Shown: positions 33,096 through 45,336, numbered from the stretch's first letter. The stretch is 64,000 nucleotides of DNA from Halichondria panicea (GCF_963675165.1 NC_087383.1:2014979-2078978), one strand, 5' to 3'. Notes: a model not told the origin generated them from the letters alone. Program-made: numbers and translations.

Positions 33096-33148
33096 ATAAA
33101 TTATTATACAGTATTCACCGAGTGTATACATGTACATGCTAAACTCAC

Positions 33149-33291
33149 ATCTGCCTTGCTGTTAGCCAGTTCCAATTCTCTCACCAGCTCAGCTATGACA
33201 CCCGGTTCCATGACCTCTCGAGCAGCTTCTCCTCCAACTCCCTCAGCAGGTTATCCTCTAGACATCGAATGGTCTCACTCTTTTCCTCAAC
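33149..33291 (-). pseudogene. Coiled-coil stalk exon, copy at 33 kb (8-bp deletion)
   Basis: Same exon as 30929-31078 but with eight bases missing after LLERS, which shifts the frame to a stop (SWNRVS). It is a tandem partial duplicate of the 31-kb unit, separated from it by two inserted repeats. Confidence 0.55.
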
Positions 33292-33427
33292 CTGACAGGG
33301 GAACATCAATAAGTTGCTGCCAGGTGGAGAATACTCGACATACAACAGTGACGTGCATGTACAGTCAGCTCTCTCAACTCTGGCAATCAATACTGCTCAA
33401 AGACATTCTTAAAGTGATTGAGCTCAC

Positions 33428-33499
33428 CTTTGGTAGCGCTGACTTATCACAGCTGTTGGTCCAATTCTCCAGAACTCTGAGCTTTCTTTCGAGGTGCAA
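33428..33499 (-). pseudogene. Stalk exon LHLERKLRVLENW (copy at 33 kb)
   Basis: A 72-nt exon between cttgcag and gtgagc encodes LHLERKLRVLENWTNSCDKS and ALPK, a charged helical segment. By position it follows the kinesin motor exons on the minus strand, so it is probably part of the kinesin neck or stalk. The same exon is present at 48190-48119. Identity beyond coiled-coil character is not established. Confidence 0.5.
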
Positions 33500-33755
33500 C
33501 TGCAAGTGACAGAAGAGAAAATAGCTCCAATAATATTATACAATAATTAGTAGTATAGACACTGAAAGAGCAGATTACCAGGGACATAATTATTGCAGTG
33601 CTTATAATTATAGCTGCTCAAAGTGGTCATAAAGCTTCAACAGAATAACCAACCTGTATATTAAAATACATGCATGTACCCTGGGAGCAATGCAGACGTC
33701 AATCAGTCAAGTATTTATTCACAGCTGTAGGCACACACTTGCCCAACCCACTCAC

Positions 33756-33823
33756 CAGAGAGGCCACCCTGATAGTGCCATCACTGTGTTCCTCATCTCT
33801 AACCCTGCTTTCAATGGTCAGCT
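33756..33823 (-). pseudogene. Kinesin motor exon, partial second copy
   Basis: The minus strand reads LTIESRVRDEEHSDGTIRVA before a gtgagt donor, the 3' part of the switch I exon. The frame is open here, with the two bases lost at 34.8 kb present, but the 5' part including SRSHTIF is replaced by unrelated sequence. A still smaller remnant occurs near 49060-49097. Confidence 0.6.
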
Positions 33824-34765
33824 TGTGTTATCTAAATCGAGGTATGAGAAAAACACTCCAATGTAAACAGTAGTACTTCAGAAACAGACATACAGGTTGG
33901 TGTCCTATATTGCAGTGCTTGTAATTATAGCTAGTACAAGGGTGTTCAGTCATGCAAAGTAGACTACCTTACCATAACAACCAATCGTGATCCTAAACAT
34001 CTTCATACATACAAAATTCAGTCCATAATAAAAGAGAGAAAGTATCGAGCGTATATCGTTACCTTGCATCAGATGTATTCGGAGTGTAACATTACACCCT
34101 GTCTGAACAACTTATGGCATAAAATGTTTCTGCCTCGAGGTAAGTAGCGGCTTCGGGTACTCGGATTGTTTGGTTAAAAAGCAAGAAGTTACGTCACTTT
34201 CCGAATACATTTGACGGAAGGTAATGGTACGTTGAATACTCCCTCTCTTTTATTATGGACTCTTGCTATTAGCGGCCTCTCAAAACTGGTAAGAAACTTA
34301 AGCAACTGTAATCACATGACGTACGTACATGTACCGACACCATTTTATGAAGGAGAGAGTATAATTATACAAAGCATCACATTCAGCGTGGGATTAATAT
34401 AAGGACTGTACATTTCCATGCAGTGCATACTGTACAATGTAACTATAGTAACTCACACGGTTCACTCTGATAACTTAATTTGATATGATCTTCATCAAAA
34501 AAGCAACGGGAAGTTTTACATGATTGGCTACTGTATCAGCTTGTCCCAAAACTGCTCACCCGTGGCACCTGTTGCACTTACACGCTCTGACCAGCCAGGT
34601 CAACCAGGCTCTGAACACAGAGAAGGAGGTAAAATCATCATAATAACAATAACTTATATGTACATTTACACATACATAGTCTGTACGTGTAGATCAAATT
34701 AAAGCAAAATAGTCGACCTAGTGTATGTTCACAGCTGTAGGCACACACTTGCCCAACCCACTCAC

Positions 34766-34888
34766 CAGAGAGGACACCCTGATAGTAGTGCCATCACTGA
34801 GTTCCTCATCTAACCCTGCTTTCAATGGTCAGTTTGAATATTGTGTGTGATCTGGAGTTGTGCTCGGTAGATCCAAATGTCCGGTTCT
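34766..34888 (-). pseudogene. Kinesin motor exon (switch I), CENP-E-like
   Basis: Joined in phase to the exon at 35167-35137, the minus strand gives IFTSLIEIGEKNRTFGSTEH and then NSRSHTIFKLTIESRV. The NxxSSRSH-type switch I and GEKNR match kinesin motors, closest by eye to kinesin-7/CENP-E. The reading frame meets a stop just after ESRVR because two bases are missing relative to the fragment at 33756-33823 (tcatct-aaccc against tcatctctaaccc). The rest of the motor (NLVDLAGSER, P-loop) was not found in the window, so this is a fragment. Confidence 0.78.
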
Positions 34889-35136
34889 CTGAGCAGAAGA
34901 GATTATACACATTACCAGCACATCAGGTGCACAGGCAGCATGCATGTACATGTACACACAAGGCTAAGTCTGAGAGCTCACACTAGGGCAGACCAACAGT
35001 GGCTGTAATAAAGAGGTGACATGCTAACACAGGTTGCATGAAACCAACCCTATGGAGACTGGGCCATTAACCTGGCTATAGGGTGATCACATTAGACAGA
35101 CAGGTTCACAAAGGTGCACAAGTGATAGTGACTTAC

Positions 35137-35167
35137 TCTCCCCGATCTCAATGAGACTAGTAAATAT
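35137..35167 (-). pseudogene. Kinesin motor exon preceding switch I
   Basis: This short exon of 31 nt, bounded by acceptor cccaag and donor gtaagt, encodes IFTSLIEIGE plus one base. It continues in phase into the switch I exon at 34888. It corresponds to the helix before switch I in kinesin-7 motors. Confidence 0.65.
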
Positions 35168-35451
35168 CTTGGGGAGGGAAATCGGCTCCTCAGACAACCC
35201 AACCAACTTATGAGTTAGCCTAGCTTGCACTAATTTAAAGCCCTATTGATTATTAGTCATAAAAGTGCAACAAAAGCTGTGCTGCCTAGCAGCAGCCATT
35301 GTGAACTTTGACCGCTTTGGAGATACATAATTATGGCAGGAAATGCAACTTCTGTTTCCTATAATTATTGGACCAAAGCTAATTCTCCAGAGGTGCACAC
35401 TTAATACACGGCAATCAGAGAGTGCAAAAACTCAACTCTGCAGTTCTGGTA

Positions 35452-35765
35452 CTGTAAGACCTCTAATTAAGGTGACCCTCCAAATATGCGACACTCTCGA
35501 GCTTAGGTAATTTTCTGACTTCTACGACAGCTACGTTGACAATTATGTTTTAATGTCGCGTCCTAAATGATGTAAATATAGCCACACCCTAGCATCGTTT
35601 TTGGAAAACACGTTCTAGAAATTGAGGCAAGTATAGACTGAGTAGAGCTATCCATAATCAGATACGACATCAGGTTTTTAACATAATTGTTCAACCTCCA
35701 AAAGAAGCGACATCTGGCTTCGTAATTAGTTAAAAAAAGTGTCGCTTTAATTAAAGGTCTTACGG
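35452..35765. mobile_element. 314-bp MITE upstream of NLR-3, TA target
   Basis: Ends C(T/C)GTAAGACCT(C/T)TAATTAA are inverted and flanked by TA. A degraded relative with the same right end lies at about 49097-49422, in the matching position upstream of NLR-4. Confidence 0.78.
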
Positions 35766-36183
35766 TAATCACATTTCTTACTTGAATACGTCGGGTTCAT
35801 TACTGACAGGGCAGCATTCTCAGCCTCAAACTGTGCAAAGGAACAGAACAGAGCATGATCCACGACCTTACAAGGTAACTTAAACCAACAGATTAACCAG
35901 ACAATATTATTGATGAACCAGACAATAATCTATGGCTGATCAATTGACTCACCCTCTTTCCATTCGGAGAATGCTGTAATACTTTAGCAATGGAGCCAGG
36001 TTTTGTCTCTGTTGGGTATGTGAACAGTGAAAATCAAATATCTTTGGTGGATGTGGATGTGGTCTGCAAAAAAAGTGGGTGTCTGAGATACACCCACTTT
36101 TTTGCAAGTCATGCAAAAACAACACACAAATATATTTCAGAGAGAGCTAGAGCTAGCTGCAAGGCACAGATTTATTTGCTGGA

Positions 36184-39114
36184 ATGGCCACTAAAGAGCA
36201 GAACCAAGGTATAAAGACAGTCATGTTTACTACAAAGGATAAACACAATGATTGCTAAAGCATAAAACCCTCAATGGTGATTGCTAACCTTGTGTGCTTG
36301 CTTATCTATCTTCAGAGCTCACAATTGATGATCTGAAGACAGAAATGAAACTGACTGATGAGCAGCTCAATACAGCAATAAAGGAACCAGATCTACCCGA
36401 GTTAGCAGCATGTTTCGACAATGTTCACAATGGCTATCTTGAAAAACTGGAGCTCTCACCTGGAGAACAAACTGACGTGAGGACTAGAGCATTTGTAGAT
36501 GGCACTCTGGCAGGAATGTTGCTGGCTTTGAAATTCTGGATACTAACCAACGGACTAGATGCCACTTTCCAAGCTCTGCTACTCATCATACTCTCCCTAC
36601 TCAAAGAAGACGTTGCTGTTCGAGTGTGCAAGTACTTGTCTGACAAATGTGAGTCTGTCATGTGAGAGTGTGGTCATTGTGGTACCATACGTTGTGGGAG
36701 TGATTGCAACCAAATAAGGGACTCTTCAACTTAATTGCTATTGTTACACATACAGTTCTCTTTTACTATCACCAGGAATGGTACTCACCTATTGTTTTGT
36801 TTCCCCAGACTGCACCACCTCGTGTCCCCCCTCCCGAGAGAGGGTCCTGCTGAACCACAAGCTGTCTTCGTACAGGGACTATCTACAAAGTTTCTACAGA
36901 GCACAAGTATCCACATCATCCACACAATGGCCTCCTGTCCCAACAAACAAAGTCTTCAAACTGGCCATGATTCAGAAGGAGAAAATACAGAGAGGAAGAA
37001 TCGACGATGAATTTGTTAAACTAACAATTACGGGGAAAATTGATGACATTTTACTTTTAAAGACTCCTGTTAACTTGACTAAGATTTTCTCTGAGATTGG
37101 GGATAGACGAAACTTTGTGTTGATTGAAGGAGCTCCCGGCTCTGGCAAGAGCACCCTTGCTCTACACATCTGTCAGGAGTGGGCAAAGGGGAAACTGTTC
37201 CAAGAGTTCAATATTGCAATCCTCGTGAAACTGAGAGATCCCCTCGTTAGAGAAGCAAAGACAATTGCTGACATACTTCCCTGCATTGATACGGCCGTGG
37301 CTAACGAGACAGAGGCAGAAATAAAATCACTGTATGGCAAAGGTGTACTGTGGGTGCTGGATGGATGGGACGAGCTTCCTTCTGACCTCCCTAGAGACTC
37401 AATCATCAACAAACTAATCCGACTAGACATGTCACAAAAAGGAGCCCTACACGAATCAGCTGTGATTGTAACATCTCGACCGTCATCTTCGGCTGAGCTC
37501 CACCCACGTGTATCGTCCAGGGTGGAAGTGTTGGGGTTCACTCCACATCAACTAGAACAGTATTTTACCGAATGTCTGAATGGTGACTCACAAGCTGTGC
37601 ATACTCTATTGGAGAGAATTCGAGAGAACCCAGTGGTAGAAGGTAGCTGTTACCTCCCCCTCAATGCTTCCATCATCGTTAATTGCTTCCTTTCTGACAA
37701 CCACTCCCTCCCAACATCCAACCACGGGATATTCACCACAGTTGTCCAGAGCTCTCTCAAGAGATACCTCAAGGAGAAGTTGGGGAAGACCACTCCAGTG
37801 GGAGACATCACATCCCCAGACTCACTGCCCTCGGAAATTAGAACACAGACCGTACAAATGTGTCAACTTGCATATCATGGGATTGAACAAAATAAAGCGA
37901 CATTTACTGATGGTGATTTGGCTGCTCTTTGCATTCCGAAGGAGATTTCAAACGTTGGATTATTACAAACTGTTCCCAGTATCATTAGCGATGGTGATCT
38001 GGTTTACTACTGCTTTCTCCACCTGTCTATTCAAGAGCTACTGGCAGCAATCCACATCTCTCTCATGCCTCCCAAGCAACAAATTTCTGTATTCCAGAAG
38101 CTCTTCGGGAATCCTCGATTCAGTGCAGTCTTCCAGTTTTACGCTGGTATCACCAAACTGAGAACTAGTAGACCAATCCTCAGCTTGCTACCTCGATTCT
38201 TGTGTCCAGTTCCAGCCACTGTTTTTGATCTGGTCAGAAAGGTTGTCAAAAATAAGCCGACGATCTTTTTGTTGTCCCTCATCAATTGTTTATACGAAGC
38301 TGAAGACTCGCAACTGTGTTTGTTTGTGGCTAATCTTCTTAATCACTATCTAGATCTTGATCGCACTACAATGAATCCTATTGACTGCCTCTCTGTTGGA
38401 TATTTCGCATCAGCTTGTTCCAATAGCAGTAATGGATTCACACTTAGCCTCAACAATTGCTCTATTGGTGACCAAGGCTGCAAATTTCTGGCCCGAGGAC
38501 TCTCCAAGTGTCCCAACTCTAATAATGATATTCCTACAGCAGGGATACACATCGCTGAGATTATCGAGAACACTAGTTCAATATCTAAATTGGATTTGTC
38601 TAATAATGCCATTGGTAACAGTGGACTTTTCGAACTCTGTGCGGCCTTGTCCACTAACACATCATTAAAGAGCCTGAACCTGCGCAGTTGCTCACTAACA
38701 ATATCAGACGACAATGGAGCTGCCCTTTATCAACTTCTGAATACAAACAATTCCCTCGAATATCTTGATTTGTCTGGTAACACAGTGACTAGCTGTCGTC
38801 ACATTGCTGCTGGACTTGCAGTCAATAAGACTCTGAGAACATTGGGCTTGTATAACTGTAAACTGACTGATCAGAGTATCGAGGAGCTATCAACTGGACT
38901 GATCAACAAGATTAAATCACTGAACATTTATGGTAATGCCTCAATAACAGAAGATGGAATGAAGACGCTTGCCAGACATCTAACCACCCACTGCTCTGAA
39001 CTGACACGATTGTTGATACCCTACCACCTAATATCCTGTATCGAGACAGTATTCAGGGACGCTAACGAAGAGAGGAAGAGAAATGGACTACCCAAGATTA
39101 ATGTTGTTTATTAA
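36184..39114 (+). CDS. NLR-3: Death-like / NACHT / LRR receptor, intact
   Basis: Exons are 36184-36208, 36316-36648 and 36809-39114, giving 887 residues. The Death-like exon, the P-loop GAPGSGKS (227-234), Walker B DGWDEL and the LRR order match NLR-1. Compared with NLR-1 it is shorter by seven residues after VVKNK (PTIFLLSL instead of a KEK-rich stretch, near 38250). LRR strand-face residues differ from both other intact copies (for example LGLYNCKL, LNIYGNAS). Unlike NLR-1, -2 and -5, its upstream sequence is not the gag-like/EFR3 block but a stretch with a GTGGGTGT inverted repeat, so it may be expressed differently. Downstream are a composite repeat element and two IQGAP-tail fragments. 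Confidence 0.96.
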
Positions 39115-39149
39115 TTGATTGATTATTAATTGAGATTGATTGTTATTAT

Positions 39150-39620
39150 GCCTCTAGGCGTAGCCGCACCAGGGATACGGTAAAGCTGAATGTGTGTGTC
39201 TGTTCCAGCTGTAACTGCTCAACGGTTGCAATGCGACGAAAACTAACAGCTTCTATAGGCTTCTAGCCACGTTCTCTTGGATTTTGATTCGTGGATTTGC
39301 AAACTAAAGCTTCTTTCTCGAGTTATGGCTAGTTTGACTCACATTGAAGGCTGTTGCAGTCTCTTCAGAATCTTTCATAGCATCATCTGTCCGCACAAAC
39401 TTTCTATTTAACATATGAGTTAGCCTTGCACTAAAGCGCTAGCTTTTTGTTAGCTACAATACTCAGAAAATATCTGTTAAAACAGCTAGCTAGCAGTAGC
39501 CATTTGTGAAATTGATCTCTTTGGACACACCCTTTAATTATTCCTGTGTATGTAATGCGCATGCGCGCTCATTCCCCACGTGTGAGAAAATAATAATATC
39601 CAAGATCCAGATCCAGATCC
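39150..39620 (+). repeat. Interspersed repeat (copy B) downstream of NLR-3
   Basis: Opposite orientation to 32640-33095, with 85-90% agreement by eye over most of its length. No coding potential was recognised. Confidence 0.75.
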
Positions 39621-40329
39621 TCCTGGCAGAATCATCTTTGTCTTGAGGGCCTGGTAAGCCACAAAACACTACCATAATTATAACAATATAGATAACAATA
39701 TGCATGTACACAGGTCTTTTCTTCTTAGATATTATATACACTGAACTACAGATCTTGGAAGAATCAATTTTCTTCTTTCTTGAGGTCCTAGTAAGCCACA
39801 TAATACAACAATAGATGCATGTAAATAAGTCTTTTCTTCTCAGTGACTTTATATAGATAAGCTAACTTTAATATAAAATTCATTATAGAAACTAATATAA
39901 CACTCTAATACTTTTCAGCGAAAGCAAAAACATGGCGAGAGGCATTAGCACAGCGCCAGCTTGAACACTAGTTCATACAGTTTTGACAATTGATTTTAAT
40001 TAATTCTGCCATAATGCATTCAATGACAATTTAAATGCACAGAGAAAAGTAGTGAAGTATTATATACTAGTACATATAATTATGTTAGACACTATAAAAA
40101 CAAAATTAATGTTGTTAATTAATTACAACTTGTCAATAGCACAGCAATAACAAAGGCTTCTCCTTGGTAACAATAACAGACACACAGACACACGCACGCG
40201 CACACAGTCAGCTTTACTGTATCCCTCGTGCGGCTACGCCTCGAGGCATAACAAGGGCTTCTCCTTGGTAATAATGATAAATGCTCACATGCACAGTAAA
40301 TTGTCAATGAACACAAAGCAATTTGCTAG

Positions 40330-40472
40330 TGAAAATCCAATTTAACGCTCTGATGCCTTTTGTTCATATAATTATGAGGAAGATGAGCAAATTAACGTTC
40401 ACTTTAGCCCTCCCAAACATCTTCTAAACATCTTCATGATTGCCAGGCCCTCGTATTGCAGCTGAAGGAGGT
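40330..40472 (-). pseudogene. IQGAP-like: IQGAP-like terminal exon, first copy after NLR-3
   Basis: The minus strand starts DLLQLQYEGLAIMKMF but then reads RRCLGGLK and a stop, because agaagatgttt is tandemly duplicated (11 bp, near 40415-40437 on the + strand as catcttctaaacatcttc). A second tandem copy of the same region follows at 40810-40960. Confidence 0.72.
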
Positions 40473-40809
40473 CCTGTGTGGGGAGAAGAGAGGGCAGTGA
40501 AACACTTCAACTGGTGTAAGACAAATGAATACATGTACTTACATACACCGTACAAGCACAACACTATATACCTGACACAAGGCAGTAATTTTTTTCTTCT
40601 CCTTGGTAATGATAGACACACACACACACACACACACAGTAAGCTTTACCGTATCCCTCGTGCGGTAATAATAGACACACACGCACAGTCAGCTTTACGG
40701 TATCCCTCGTGCGGCTACGCCTCGAGGCATAACAAGGGCTTCTCCTTGAATTGGATAAATGCTCACATGCACAGTAAATTGTCAATGCAAGCAATTTGCT
40801 AGTGAAAAT

Positions 40810-41160
40810 CAAATTTAATGTTCTGATGCCTTTTGTTCATATAATTATGAGGAAGATGAGCAAATTAACGTTCACTTTAGCCCTCCCAAACATCTTCTAA
40901 ACATCTTCATGATTGCCAGACCCTCGTATTGCAGCTGAAGGAGGTCCTGTGTGGGGAGAAGAAAGGGCAGTGAAACACTTCAACTGGTATAAGACAAAGA
41001 ATGCATGTATTCTACATAACACAAAATCATATTAGTACTCCCTTTATTGCTCCCCTCACCTGGAAGACCAGCTCCACATTCTCTATCTGCCTGCCCAGGA
41101 AACGACCAGACACCTCAAACTTGCTCACATCCACTGACCAGTTGCTCCGCCATCTGACAG
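40810..41160 (-). pseudogene. IQGAP-like: IQGAP-like 3' exons, second copy after NLR-3
   Basis: The terminal exon (near 40815-40952) carries the same 11-bp duplication and frameshift. The penultimate exon (about 41060-41150) reads VDVSKFEVSGRFLGRQIEN then VELVFQ and keeps the part deleted elsewhere. Its 5' end (NVVFKMTS) is replaced by unrelated sequence, and a piggyBac-like element begins shortly after, at 41334. Confidence 0.68.
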
Positions 41161-41333
41161 CTCACGTGAATATATTTGCAACCGTGACGTCATCAACAGC
41201 AACAAAAATCACAAAGAAGCTCCGCTTGATAGTGTTGTAGGTTAGTGGCAATAGCTGAAGATACAGTCCTATAACTCAAGCTATAAAGTCTGATACTGGC
41301 TGCATAGGTGTTGTAGCAACCACCAAGCCTTAA

Positions 41334-42238
41334 CCCTTTCCCGGCTTTAGCCGTCATATGACGGCAGCGGTAGTGATAATTTTCAAAAAATCGTTGTGGG
41401 CGCTGTGTTGGAGCTATGCGCATGCTGTAGGTACCAGCACATGCGCATTGGGCTGCTCTTTCACATGGTATCTTTAATATCTTGCCTCGAGGTACGCTTT
41501 GTGCAGTACTGTCGAAAGAAAAGTGACCGTTTGATAATGGCTACAAGATCTTTGTAGTACAACCTCAGCGAGGTTCTAGGGCAGCTAGACAGTGAGAATA
41601 ATGATGCTTATGGCCTTGTTGAGTAAGAGGACAGTGACTGGGATCATACCAAGAGAGGAAACTACTTTTCAGAGGTCAAGCTATAAACATAGAGCCTGAT
41701 CTGAAGAGCCAGAGGAAGAAGCTCCTGAGCATGAACCAAAGTCCTGGACCTTGTAAGTAACTATGGAGTATCATATGTAGTCTGGATAGCTTCAGTATGG
41801 TATGCTTAGTCTAGTTAGTACACAAGTGGACATCATGAGCCACCATTGAACTTGTAAACCTGTGTGTAGGTGAAGAAAACATTTCCCGGGAAAAGAGCGT
41901 CTGCCGATACGACCTCGCAGAGAAGTTTCTGCTGATCCTAATTGAACCATGTCACCGTGAGAACATTGAGAACACTTACTTAGTGTTTTTAGTTACTTCA
42001 TGCCTTCATACAATATTCTTTATGTTCATAATTGTAAATATGTGTAAAAAATTGTTAATTAGTGGGGGGTGGTCAGTTGCTAGGTAACGATGATGATGTC
42101 ATGGTACCCCCAGGATCTGGGCTACCTGTAGGAAATAGTTGCAAGTGATTTCAATGCATTGTTCATGAGATATTTATTTTTAAAGAAAAATATGTATTTA
42201 TTCTGTATTTTGTTTTTTTAATTAAAGCCGGGAAAGGG
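41334..42238. mobile_element. piggyBac-like element with transposase remnant
   Basis: Same termini and TTAA flanks as 12174-13070, inserted in the opposite orientation. On the + strand 41538-41690 reads like a decayed acidic N terminus (LSEVLGQLDSENNDAYGLVE then EDSDWDH) with stops, consistent with a dead transposase start. Confidence 0.88.
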
Positions 42239-42560
42239 TTAAATAATGCCATGCCTCTTATTTTTGAAAGAGGTTGCACTGTTTTTGTTACAAAAAGCTA
42301 CCACCAGCCCCCCTGGAATTTTTACTGAGACGGCGCTTATGGAATAACGGTGAGCGAGTACAAGTCAGTTTTAGCTGGTAGCTGTTGTACAAGCCTTTAG
42401 CTACAGTGTATGCTAAGTAAGGAACAGATTCGTTGTTACCAAAATTTTTTGCCACTTGTTTTAGCATGCCTAGTAAAGCCACACACAATTTGAGTACAAG
42501 TAAAAATATAAACAATATTTTAAGCATAACAAACAATATCTTAAACATAACAATTTAATA

Positions 42561-43295
42561 TTAGTCTAACTCAGGCTCTGATTCGGACTGACTGGTTTGA
42601 CTGTCACTCCCTGTATTTTGTCCGAACACCCAGTCGACGATGTCTTCCCCTTCTCTGTCTGTCAATCTGCCTGCCTCCACATCTTCTTCCAGAGATATAA
42701 TGTGAGTTTCGTTCTGTTTTGACCCTGCTATGTTATTACCACAATTTAAACACTCACAGCCAATTGAACAATGCTTCCCCCTTTTCTTGCAGCCACACCG
42801 TCCAGTCAAACAACCTGTCGAACACTTGCATCCTTTAAGGAGTGAGTTGACTCGATCACGGACAGCCTGTACGTTGGTGGCAGTATCCCATTTAATGGTG
42901 AGCTCATTGTCTGTGATACTCCAACCGTAGTTTTCTAATGGCTCTAATGTCATAATGGGTTGATCAGATTGTTGCCACATGTGTAGAACCCAACACGATC
43001 GCTTCCAATGAAGCAAAAGTGCATCATCAGATGGTATCATCTCGTTTTCAAATTTGACCCTGTCCCAAATATTTTGCCTTATATTGTCTAGCCAAATAGA
43101 GTGTTGTTCTTTAACTGTTAAATTTTGTTCAGACAATGAATGGTAATATGTAGCTGGTGAGTTAGTGTCAAATCCTGTTGCATGTTGTTTAAAGTAAGCT
43201 GTTCCCACCAGACGTACAAATGCTAAAAAACCCAATTCGTACTCTTGATTTGAAAGTCTTACATTTGCTAGGGTGCCTGGGGTCGAGCTTTCCAA
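42561..43295 (-). CDS. CXC-domain protein, C-terminal exon
   Basis: The reading frame opens at an acceptor-like cag near 43300 and ends at 42561 (about 245 residues). It contains a WLDNIRQNIWDRV helix, IPSDDALLLHWKRSCWVLHM, YGWSITDNELTIKWD, and a cysteine cluster near residues 155-190 of the form C-x-C-x3-C-x4-C-x-C-x6-C-x3-C-x-C-x2-C. The cluster resembles tesmin/TSO1-type CXC zinc-binding motifs. The tail is acidic. Proteins with this HWKRSCW plus CXC arrangement occur as repeated, mobile-element-like families in invertebrates, but I cannot name the element. It belongs with the ORF at 43352-43752 upstream. The reading frame has no defects. Confidence 0.6.
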   Translation of the reverse strand: MESSTPGTLANVRLSNQEYELGFLAFVRLVGTAYFKQHATGFDTNSPATYYHSLSEQNLTVKEQHSIWLDNIRQNIWDRVKFENEMIPSDDALLLHWKRSCWVLHMWQQSDQPIMTLEPLENYGWSITDNELTIKWDTATNVQAVRDRVNSLLKGCKCSTGCLTGRCGCKKRGKHCSIGCECLNCGNNIAGSKQNETHIISLEEDVEAGRLTDREGEDIVDWVFGQNTGSDSQTSQSESEPELD

Positions 43296-43351
43296 TCCTG
43301 AAGATATAAACTTAGTGTTCTGGTAAAAATATCGTAAAAATGTTGTTTTTC

Positions 43352-43752
43352 CTATTTTGCTAAAAAAGGATATGTAGTCACATCCACTTTAGCGTGTCGA
43401 AGTGCATCTTCTATGAGATCTTTGGGTTTACCGAGTGACGCTAGTATAGCATCTGTAACATTCCAATACACTACATATGCTTTTTTGTTAGGTTTGTCCC
43501 ATTGTGGTGCGTATGTATCATCCCCTAAACAGCGTGTTATATCTTTTCTACATTTAGGACAAACCTGACGAGTGAAATCAATCTTCAAGGAGGCTGCAAG
43601 GGTACGTGCTGGCTCACTTCGCCAGTTGCTTGGACTACTCATATTCCCACTGACGCCATGGCACAACTCACATACTCCGTTGTCTGCAACACTGTCACTG
43701 ACTTCCCCAAAAGAAAGCTGCCTTCTAGTTTTTCGCTTACTAGCTAGACACT
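43352..43752 (-). CDS. Zinc-finger-like 5' exon preceding the CXC ORF
   Basis: The minus-strand frame is open from about 43752 (SKRKTRRQLSFGEV) through VCELCHGVSGN and a second pair VCPKCRKDITR to TTYPFLAK, ending near 43352. The two C-x2-C pairs about 40 residues apart suggest a zinc finger. It is about 50 bp from the start of the CXC ORF with an acceptor-like atcttcag between them, so both are probably exons of one gene. The first in-frame ATG is at 43666, but the open frame extends upstream, so the true 5' end is unsettled. Confidence 0.5.
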
Positions 43753-44489
43753 ATTAATTTTTACAAATGTTTGTATTAATTTTTTATATCATTATTGTGT
43801 GACACAACAAACCTGGAATGTCTATGATGTGTCCATAGTCTGTGTACGTGTGGTGCACTCCATCTTGTGGGACTCCATGTGGTTTGACATGGAAATTGTG
43901 GTCAAGTTTGCAAGCTCATAATTTTTGCTTCAAAGCTGGGTACAAGCAAAATGTTTTTGCAAAGTAATGCTCAAAGCTTACAAATTTTGTTGATACCCAT
44001 CACGTAGCTTCACTTTGTTAGCAAAATTTTTTGTCACTTGTTCTAGAGGAGTACTATCATATGACATAGAGTGCTATTTGAGCTCGTGGAGCCAAACTTA
44101 TAAAAGCTTAACAACTATTCTCGTGTATGCATGTAGACTAGGAACAGTTCTACGTGCCTGAGCTCGTTCGTGAGTGTATGTACAATACTTCGTAGAATAT
44201 AAGTGTGTGAATATTTAATTACTTGTAGTATTAGCTTCATTTTGATAGCGGAAGTTGAACTTCCGTTGCAAATAAATTTGTGTACTTATATAGTACTTCC
44301 AGAATCTTGGCGGAACAACTGTGACGTGATCAACACAACATTTCTGAACCTGGGGGAGTGTTAACATAGCGCTCAACGTTACACATAGAGGCATAAAGTA
44401 AGTCAATAGCCTCACACTGAAATAGATTAGTAGTAGAAGCTGGACAAAGTATGTACAAGAGCAATAATATTAAGAGCACATGTCGATGA

Positions 44490-44870
44490 TTATCATGTTG
44501 TTTGATCATAGTAGAGGGATTCCCAGAATAGTACATCAATGACAAGAGACATACGAAGCTCTTAACATCAATACCGTGACACACCAATGTACGCAGGAAT
44601 TGAAAGCATAATTATATTCTATTTAGTATATAGACAGCCCGTATTAAAGATCTAAGCACACAACACAAGTATGTTAGTATCTGCTATGCACTCTCCAGTA
44701 CGTAGGTGAAGACTCACAGAGTGGGTGGGGCATATCTCCATGGACACTGATGCAGATGATTTGATTTGATCACGTCAGAGTACGCGTCGATACCCAGCTA
44801 TCTCTCCGGGGAGTCCACTGTCGATGCCCGCAGGAAGAACCCTCTGTGGGGGGGGGGGGAACAGTGAGAG
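44490..44870 (-). pseudogene. Exon fragments FLRTLVCHGIDVKSF and FLRAS (44.5 kb)
   Basis: The minus strand contains QFLRTLVCHGIDVKSFVCLL (about 44600-44520) and a FLRAS-type exon with an internal stop (about 44860-44750). The same pair recurs at 51700-52040. Unrecognised; kept because the order is conserved between duplicates. Confidence 0.3.
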
Positions 44871-45336
44871 TCATATTATGATTTAGTTCCGGAAATAAAT
44901 GTCATAGAAAGTCACTAATTGACTCACATTTTTTCCAGCCAACGTAAATGGAGCACAGCTATAGGTTACGTCTCTGTGGGGCATGGAAAAATTGATTGAC
45001 TGAAATTGTGTATCAGGTTTTAAGCAACTTTTTTTAGCAGAATCTCATTGAACATCTACTTATTCAACGTATATATAACGTATAAATCACTTATTGAGCG
45101 CACAATCCATTCTACCCGGCCCACACACACCTGGTCAGTAGACAGCTGATTGCCTATCCACAACATTGAAGGATTTTATCGCAGCTATGTACTTCATTGT
45201 ACAGCTGCAAGGGGAGTGACGTGTGATACAGTGTGATTCAATGAAAGTCAGTACAACACAGTTAGTGTATGTTTACCAAAGAGGTACATGAGATTGTTCT
45301 GACAAATTAATCTTGTACTCTCTAATACACTAACAG

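Noticed and set aside
36434-38714. Minus-strand ORFs of 75-122 codons inside the NLR exons
   Set aside because: Shadows of the NACHT/LRR coding strand, reproduced in each paralogue.
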